From positions 2,299 through 10,965 of the forward strand of contig DDAM01000063.1 of NCBI GenBank assembly GCA_002332905.1: a stretch of DNA of 8,667 nucleotides, read 5' to 3'. This document shows positions 5,863 through 8,667 of this stretch, piece by piece. The notes under the pieces were generated by a model. That model was not told the DNA's origin. It did not search any database and saw only the letters and a program-made list of their open reading frames with translations. A program made the translations under genes and the position numbers. Source of the DNA: Firmicutes bacterium UBA2058. GTDB taxonomy: Bacteria > Bacillota > Clostridia > Tissierellales > Sedimentibacteraceae. Numbering within the stretch: position 1 is the stretch's first letter; each line of letters opens with the position of its first letter.

Positions 5863-6147
5863 TTAAATTAAAATTTCTTGTTCAATATTAATTATTTCAG
5901 CATCAGTATTTCTCTCTATAAAAGAAATTATGTTCTCAATAATAGAATCAATTTGAGCTAAACTTGCCCCTATACCTGAAATACCAATTACAATTACTTG
6001 ATGTATATCTTGCTCTTCTACCTCTGCAACAGAAATATTATAGGTATTTTTTAATTTTTGCGTAATGCTTCTTACTATCATTCTCTTTTCCTTTAAAGAA
6101 TGTACCCAAGACGCTCTTAATACAATTTTCATCATAAAAATTTTCAT
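5863..6147 (-). CDS. DUF503 / YlxP-like small protein
   Basis: A 94-residue soluble protein with the DUF503 signature: HSLKEKR at residues 16-22 after the first strand, then VAEVEEQD, and a C-terminal strand ending IINIEQEIL. The beta-alpha-beta-beta-alpha-beta pattern and length fit the family. The Bacillus member, YlxP, is encoded in the nusA-infB-rbfA region and has been linked to ribosome-related functions; its molecular role is not settled. Here the gene is in a different setting: its GAGG ribosome binding site overlaps the merR stop codon (TGA at 6156-6158) and its ATG (6145-6147) follows 8 nt after merR, so it is translationally coupled to a drug-responsive regulator. The start is supported by the 6-nt spacing to GAGG. 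Whether it serves the pump system or is a housekeeping gene is unknown. Confidence 0.85.
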   Translation of the reverse strand: MKIFMMKIVLRASWVHSLKEKRMIVRSITQKLKNTYNISVAEVEEQDIHQVIVIGISGIGASLAQIDSIIENIISFIERNTDAEIINIEQEILI

Positions 6148-6155
6148 ATTCTACC

Positions 6156-6980
6156 TCAGTTATCTAACATTTCAATTTGAATTTGACCTAAAGATTTAAC
6201 CTCTTCACCTTTTCCTATATAAGTTAAAATATAACTTTCGTAAAATGTATCTCCTACATTTATTTTCTCATCTTCTACATATTTAATTAATTTATCATAA
6301 TAATATTTTGTATCTTTATAGTCATCCTCAAAATTAATAGTTAGATACTCACCCTCTGGCAAAACACCACTTTTTTCTTCATCATTCATAATATCATCAT
6401 AAAAGCATAACAACATATGATCATAGTCCAAATAATTACTTAGCTTATATTTATCATAGGATATAGCAAAAGATAATTCTTTATAAGCCTCACCATACTT
6501 CCCTTCAATTTCTCTTAATTTTTCTGTAAGCTGTATTTCGAATTCCTCTGTATAGCGTTTTATATTACTATGTTTTATGTAGCTACGTTTTGAACAATAT
6601 TTAATAAATGGCTGTCCAATTCCTTCATCTAAAGCTGTCTGCACCTTTTTTTCAAGAATATCAATATTAAGCTTAATATTTTCTAATTCTTTAATCTTAT
6701 ACGTTAGTATCTCTTTTTGCTTAGTAACAGTGTCTAAAATTGAATTTATGGAAGTATAGTTGTTTTTTAGCTTTTTTATTTCCTCCAACGTAAGTCCCAT
6801 TACCTTACATTGTTTAATAAATTCTAGCATAATAAAATTATCTATGGAATAAAATCTATAATTGCTTTTTTCATTTATATATGCTGGCTTTAATAATCCA
6901 ATTTTGTCATAATGCCTTAGTGTTTGTACAGATACATTATGCAGCTTAGACACCTCACCAATAGAAAATTTTCTATCCAC
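6156..6980 (-). CDS. MerR-family multidrug-sensing regulator (BmrR/BltR-like)
   Basis: A 274-residue transcription regulator. The N-terminal winged helix (about 4-75) starts FSIGEVSKLHNVSVQTLRHYDKIG, then LLKPAY, NYRFYS and a second helix pair, typical of MerR proteins. A long coiled coil (about 82-118) provides the dimer interface. The C-terminal GyrI-like domain (about 125-274) includes PEGEYLTINFEDDYKD and DTFYESYIL; Glu248 in YESY is at the position where BmrR-type proteins have the acidic residue that binds cationic drugs. There is no cluster of Cys for metal binding. The start is GTG at 6978-6980, 5 nt after GGAGG (6986-6990); an overlapping ATG at 6980-6982 is out of frame. MerR activators act by unwinding promoters with 19-20 bp spacers, and such a promoter precedes the MATE gene just upstream, the likely target. 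The DUF503 gene follows in the same operon. Confidence 0.92.
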   Translation of the reverse strand: MDRKFSIGEVSKLHNVSVQTLRHYDKIGLLKPAYINEKSNYRFYSIDNFIMLEFIKQCKVMGLTLEEIKKLKNNYTSINSILDTVTKQKEILTYKIKELENIKLNIDILEKKVQTALDEGIGQPFIKYCSKRSYIKHSNIKRYTEEFEIQLTEKLREIEGKYGEAYKELSFAISYDKYKLSNYLDYDHMLLCFYDDIMNDEEKSGVLPEGEYLTINFEDDYKDTKYYYDKLIKYVEDEKINVGDTFYESYILTYIGKGEEVKSLGQIQIEMLDN

Positions 6981-6989
6981 ATTAACCTC

Positions 6990-7016
6990 CGTTAAACGTG
7001 AAGTTCTTTTTTAACG
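6990..7016 (-). promoter_or_regulatory. Inverted repeat CGTTAAA-N13-TTTAACG in the merR leader
   Basis: A perfect 7-bp inverted repeat with a 13-nt centre lies between the predicted merR promoter and its start. Its left arm touches the GGAGG ribosome binding site (6986-6990). It could be an operator or a leader hairpin that limits access to the ribosome binding site. It does not resemble the dyad in the MATE promoter, so it may serve a different factor. Confidence 0.45.
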
Positions 7017-7034
7017 CTACTCACCTTATTATAT

Positions 7035-7065
7035 ATTATAACCTCAATTAGTTAAAAAATGTTAT
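7035..7065 (-). promoter_or_regulatory. Candidate promoter of merR operon
   Basis: A perfect TATAAT (7035-7040, minus strand) lies about 55 nt before the start codon. The best -35 is ATAACA (7060-7065, 4 of 6) at a 19-bp spacing; a second TATAAT overlaps at 7028-7033 with no good -35. The 19-bp spacer would fit MerR-type autoregulation, but no clear dyad fills it (only TAAC-N8-GTTA), so this is weak. Confidence 0.4.
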
Positions 7066-7074
7066 TGAAAATAT

Positions 7075-7105
7075 AAAAAGGTTGCGATTTATTTTATCAC
7101 AACCT
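7075..7105 (-). terminator. Rho-independent terminator of the MATE gene
   Basis: On the minus strand AGGTTGTGAT (7096-7105) pairs with ATCGCAACCT (7079-7088) in a 10-bp stem with one G-U pair and a 7-nt loop, followed by a U-rich tail starting with TTTTT (7075-7079). It begins 12 nt after the MATE stop codon and separates that transcript from merR. Confidence 0.85.
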
Positions 7106-7116
7106 AATATATTTAT

Positions 7117-8436
7117 TTATTTTGAAATACTATCTACTGCTAATGCATGCTTAGTAGATGTGTTTACATTTGCTATAAGCGTTATTGTAATTAATGTTAA
7201 AGCTTCTGAAAGTATTGTTCCACCCCAAATTCCATTCCCACCGAATATATAATATAAAACAATCAGGCTAATAGGTAGATAAACAACTGATCTTAAAATG
7301 CAGCTTAAATTAGAATACTTAGGTTTTTCTAACGCTTGGAAGTAAACAAGTGTATTTAAATTAATTCCTACTGCAAAGTAACTAAAACATGCAACACGTA
7401 AAGCTAAATAAGCAATCTTTGAAATCTCAGGATCAGATGTAAAAATACCAATCAATGTTTTCCCAAATAAAAAGCTTATTACTACAAAAAAACCAGTTAT
7501 TAGAACAGAAGATATGCATGTAATTTTATAAAAACCTAGCATTTTTTTGCCATCTTTTCTACCATAATTGTAGCTAATAAGTGGTTGAACACCAAGTGTT
7601 ATTCCATATAGCACCATATAAGTATTAGTTGTAATATAATTAATTATACTATATGACGATATTCCTATCTCACCTAAGGATTTTACTAGCATTACATTAT
7701 GAATTAATACAATTATAGAATAACTAAATTGCGCAAAAAATGATGGAAATCCAATCATACTGAATGTTTTTAAATCCGATAGATTTAGTTTTACATTTCC
7801 AAATGATAAAAATCCTATCTTTTTAATAAAATGTGGTAGTAAAATTAAAACAGTTATAATCTGACCAAGTCCAGTGGCAATAGCTGCCCCTTTAATTCCT
7901 AAACCAAACGGAAAAATAAATACATAGTCTAATACTATGTTTGTTATAGCACCAGCTATTGTAGAAATCATAGCTAATCTAGGTCTTCCATCATTTCTAA
8001 CAAAGCTATTTAGTACAATACCAATTAAATTTGGTATGCAAAAAATTGCATAAAACCTTAAATAATCTACTGCCAAACCACTTAGGTTATCTGTTGCTCC
8101 CAATATCCTAACAATTTGATCTGTGAACACTATACATATAATACTTATAATACCACTTAAGATAAGTAAAAACTTAAATACCTGTCTAAATATATTAACT
8201 GCATCTTCTATTTTTCCTGCTCCAATGTTTTTTGATACTAATGATCCCCCACCTATCGCAAACATTGATGCAAGTCCAAAAAGCAATACAGTAAATGGAA
8301 GTACAATATTTACAGCAGCAAGTGCCATATCTCCTACACCTTGTCCAACAAAAATGCCATCAACAACTGTATATAAAGATGATACAAACATTGCAAGTGC
8401 AGATGGAATTGCATATTTTATAAATTCTTTTACCAT
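7117..8436 (-). CDS. MATE-family multidrug efflux transporter (MepA-like)
   Basis: A 439-residue membrane protein with about 12 membrane segments in two similar halves, the normal MATE length. Family signs are VSSLYTVVDGIFVGQGVG near residues 16-35, ALAAVNIVLPF, GGGSLVSKNIGAGK, and in the second half LGVQPLISYNYGRKD. MATE pumps export cationic or hydrophobic compounds using a sodium or proton gradient; substrate and ion cannot be read here. The frame is open 7 codons further upstream, but the ATG at 8434-8436 is preferred because AGGAGG (8443-8448) is 6 nt before it and relatives begin close to the first membrane helix. It forms a single-gene unit with its own MerR-type promoter and terminator. 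The MerR regulator gene follows directly on the same strand, which strongly suggests drug-inducible expression. Confidence 0.93.
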   Translation of the reverse strand: MVKEFIKYAIPSALAMFVSSLYTVVDGIFVGQGVGDMALAAVNIVLPFTVLLFGLASMFAIGGGSLVSKNIGAGKIEDAVNIFRQVFKFLLILSGIISIICIVFTDQIVRILGATDNLSGLAVDYLRFYAIFCIPNLIGIVLNSFVRNDGRPRLAMISTIAGAITNIVLDYVFIFPFGLGIKGAAIATGLGQIITVLILLPHFIKKIGFLSFGNVKLNLSDLKTFSMIGFPSFFAQFSYSIIVLIHNVMLVKSLGEIGISSYSIINYITTNTYMVLYGITLGVQPLISYNYGRKDGKKMLGFYKITCISSVLITGFFVVISFLFGKTLIGIFTSDPEISKIAYLALRVACFSYFAVGINLNTLVYFQALEKPKYSNLSCILRSVVYLPISLIVLYYIFGGNGIWGGTILSEALTLITITLIANVNTSTKHALAVDSISK

Positions 8437-8466
8437 AGTTCTCCTCCTGTCTATCATGCCTTGTAT

Positions 8467-8497
8467 ATTATAAAGTCTATTGTAGGTATAGAGTCAA
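8467..8497 (-). promoter_or_regulatory. MerR-type promoter of the MATE gene (19-bp spacer)
   Basis: On the minus strand TTGACT (8492-8497, 5 of 6) and a perfect TATAAT (8467-8472) are separated by 19 bp. Such overlong spacing makes an otherwise good promoter weak without help and is the hallmark of promoters activated by MerR-family proteins. Transcription would start near 8460, giving a leader of about 24 nt with AGGAGG. Confidence 0.75.
8474..8494 (-). promoter_or_regulatory. Putative MerR operator within the MATE promoter
   Basis: A 21-bp dyad with 7-bp arms, ACTCTAT and ATAGACT on the minus strand, spaced by 7 bp, has one mismatched pair (6 of 7 match). It fills most of the 19-bp spacer and overlaps the -35, and its centre (8484) is 2 bp from the centre of the spacer. 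Position and size fit MerR-family operators. That the regulator encoded at 6156-6980 binds here is inference. Confidence 0.65.
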
Positions 8498-8587
8498 TAT
8501 TTTTTATCTGAAATTTTTTTCCAGTAAAAAAGACGATACACATCGCAATGTCATTAAGTTAAGATATTGAGTAGTCTAGAACTAAAA

Positions 8588-8624
8588 GGTCAAGGTATAA
8601 AAATAGATACCTTGATCTTTTTTT
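8588..8624 (+). terminator. Plus-strand intrinsic terminator or attenuator near right edge
   Basis: GGTCAAGGTAT (8588-8598) pairs with ATACCTTGATC (8607-8617), an 11-bp stem with one G-U pair and an 8-nt loop, followed by seven T residues (8618-8624). No plus-strand gene ends nearby: from 4709 to here all recognised genes are on the minus strand. The terminator therefore more likely ends a short leader or small RNA than an mRNA, and lies 32 nt before a strong ribosome binding site. Confidence 0.85.
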
Positions 8625-8634
8625 GCGGCAAAGC

Positions 8635-8662
8635 CCTTAAAAGTAAATAGATTTTAAGGAGG
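8635..8662 (+). promoter_or_regulatory. Hairpin covering a Shine-Dalgarno sequence at the right edge
   Basis: AAGGAGG (8656-8662) is a consensus ribosome binding site ending 5 nt before the window edge, so a plus-strand gene probably starts just outside. CCTTAAAA (8635-8642) pairs perfectly with TTTTAAGG (8652-8659) around a 9-nt loop, covering the first part of the site. Together with the terminator just upstream this looks like a regulated leader; the ligand or factor is unknown. The stretch 8498-8587 before it holds no gene I can see. Confidence 0.5.
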
Positions 8663-8667
8663 TTTCG

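Noticed and set aside
7102..7112. ACCTAATATAT shared between the MATE terminator and the spacer at 3137-3147
   Set aside because: An 11-base AT-rich match in a genome of this composition is likely chance; no larger repeat unit surrounds it.
8123..8473. Plus-strand open frame of 116 codons opposite the MATE N-terminus
   Set aside because: It is the reverse of conserved MATE helices and runs over the MATE promoter; no ribosome binding site.
1..8667. CRISPR array, tRNA, rRNA or a complete mobile element
   Set aside because: No regularly spaced repeats, no cloverleaf with GGTTCGAATCC-type arm, no rRNA core sequences and no transposase or integrase frame were found.

Overview
The window is AT-rich (coding about 28-32% GC by eye) and reads as chromosome of a spore-forming member of the Clostridia, probably Clostridiaceae or Peptostreptococcaceae. 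Supporting signs are strong AGGAGG-type ribosome binding sites, TTG and GTG starts, a YtvI-type sporulation membrane protein, a PbuG/AzgA purine permease, and a MerR regulator next to a MATE pump. No rRNA, tRNA, CRISPR array or complete mobile element is visible. No homology search was possible; families are assigned from motifs.

Layout, left to right. (1) 1-365, minus: N-terminal part of a GyrI-like effector-binding protein running off the left edge, at about 39% GC, higher than its neighbours. (2) 434-2685, minus: OmpR-family response regulator, then a histidine kinase that begins 3 nt after it and lacks any sensor, membrane or HAMP region, then a secreted SH3b-NlpC/P60 cell-wall hydrolase. 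The 176 bp before the hydrolase hold two copies of CTAATCTC exactly 25 bp apart, two inverted repeats and three TATAAT boxes, so the hydrolase may be a target of the two-component system. (3) 2798-3056, minus: a complete tiny transcription unit with a perfect TTGACA-17-TATAAT promoter, a leader hairpin, a 35-residue Lys/Pro/Ser-rich protein (net charge about +9) and a strong terminator. (4) 3188-4708, plus: a guanine/hypoxanthine permease with its own promoter, a leader stem and a probably bidirectional terminator; no purine riboswitch is visible. (5) 4723-6980, minus: merR (GTG start), a DUF503/YlxP-like gene coupled to it, then ytvI (TTG start). (6) 7075-8497, minus: a MATE efflux pump with its own terminator and a TTGACT-19-TATAAT promoter carrying a dyad in the overlong spacer, the arrangement typical of MerR-activated promoters. 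(7) 8498-8667: a plus-strand terminator followed by a hairpin covering a consensus Shine-Dalgarno sequence at the very edge, so a gene probably begins just outside.

The clearest regulatory story is the last: the MerR protein with a BmrR-like drug-binding domain probably senses a compound and activates the upstream MATE pump. The most unexplained items are the minimal two-component kinase and the isolated strongly promoted 35-residue basic protein.
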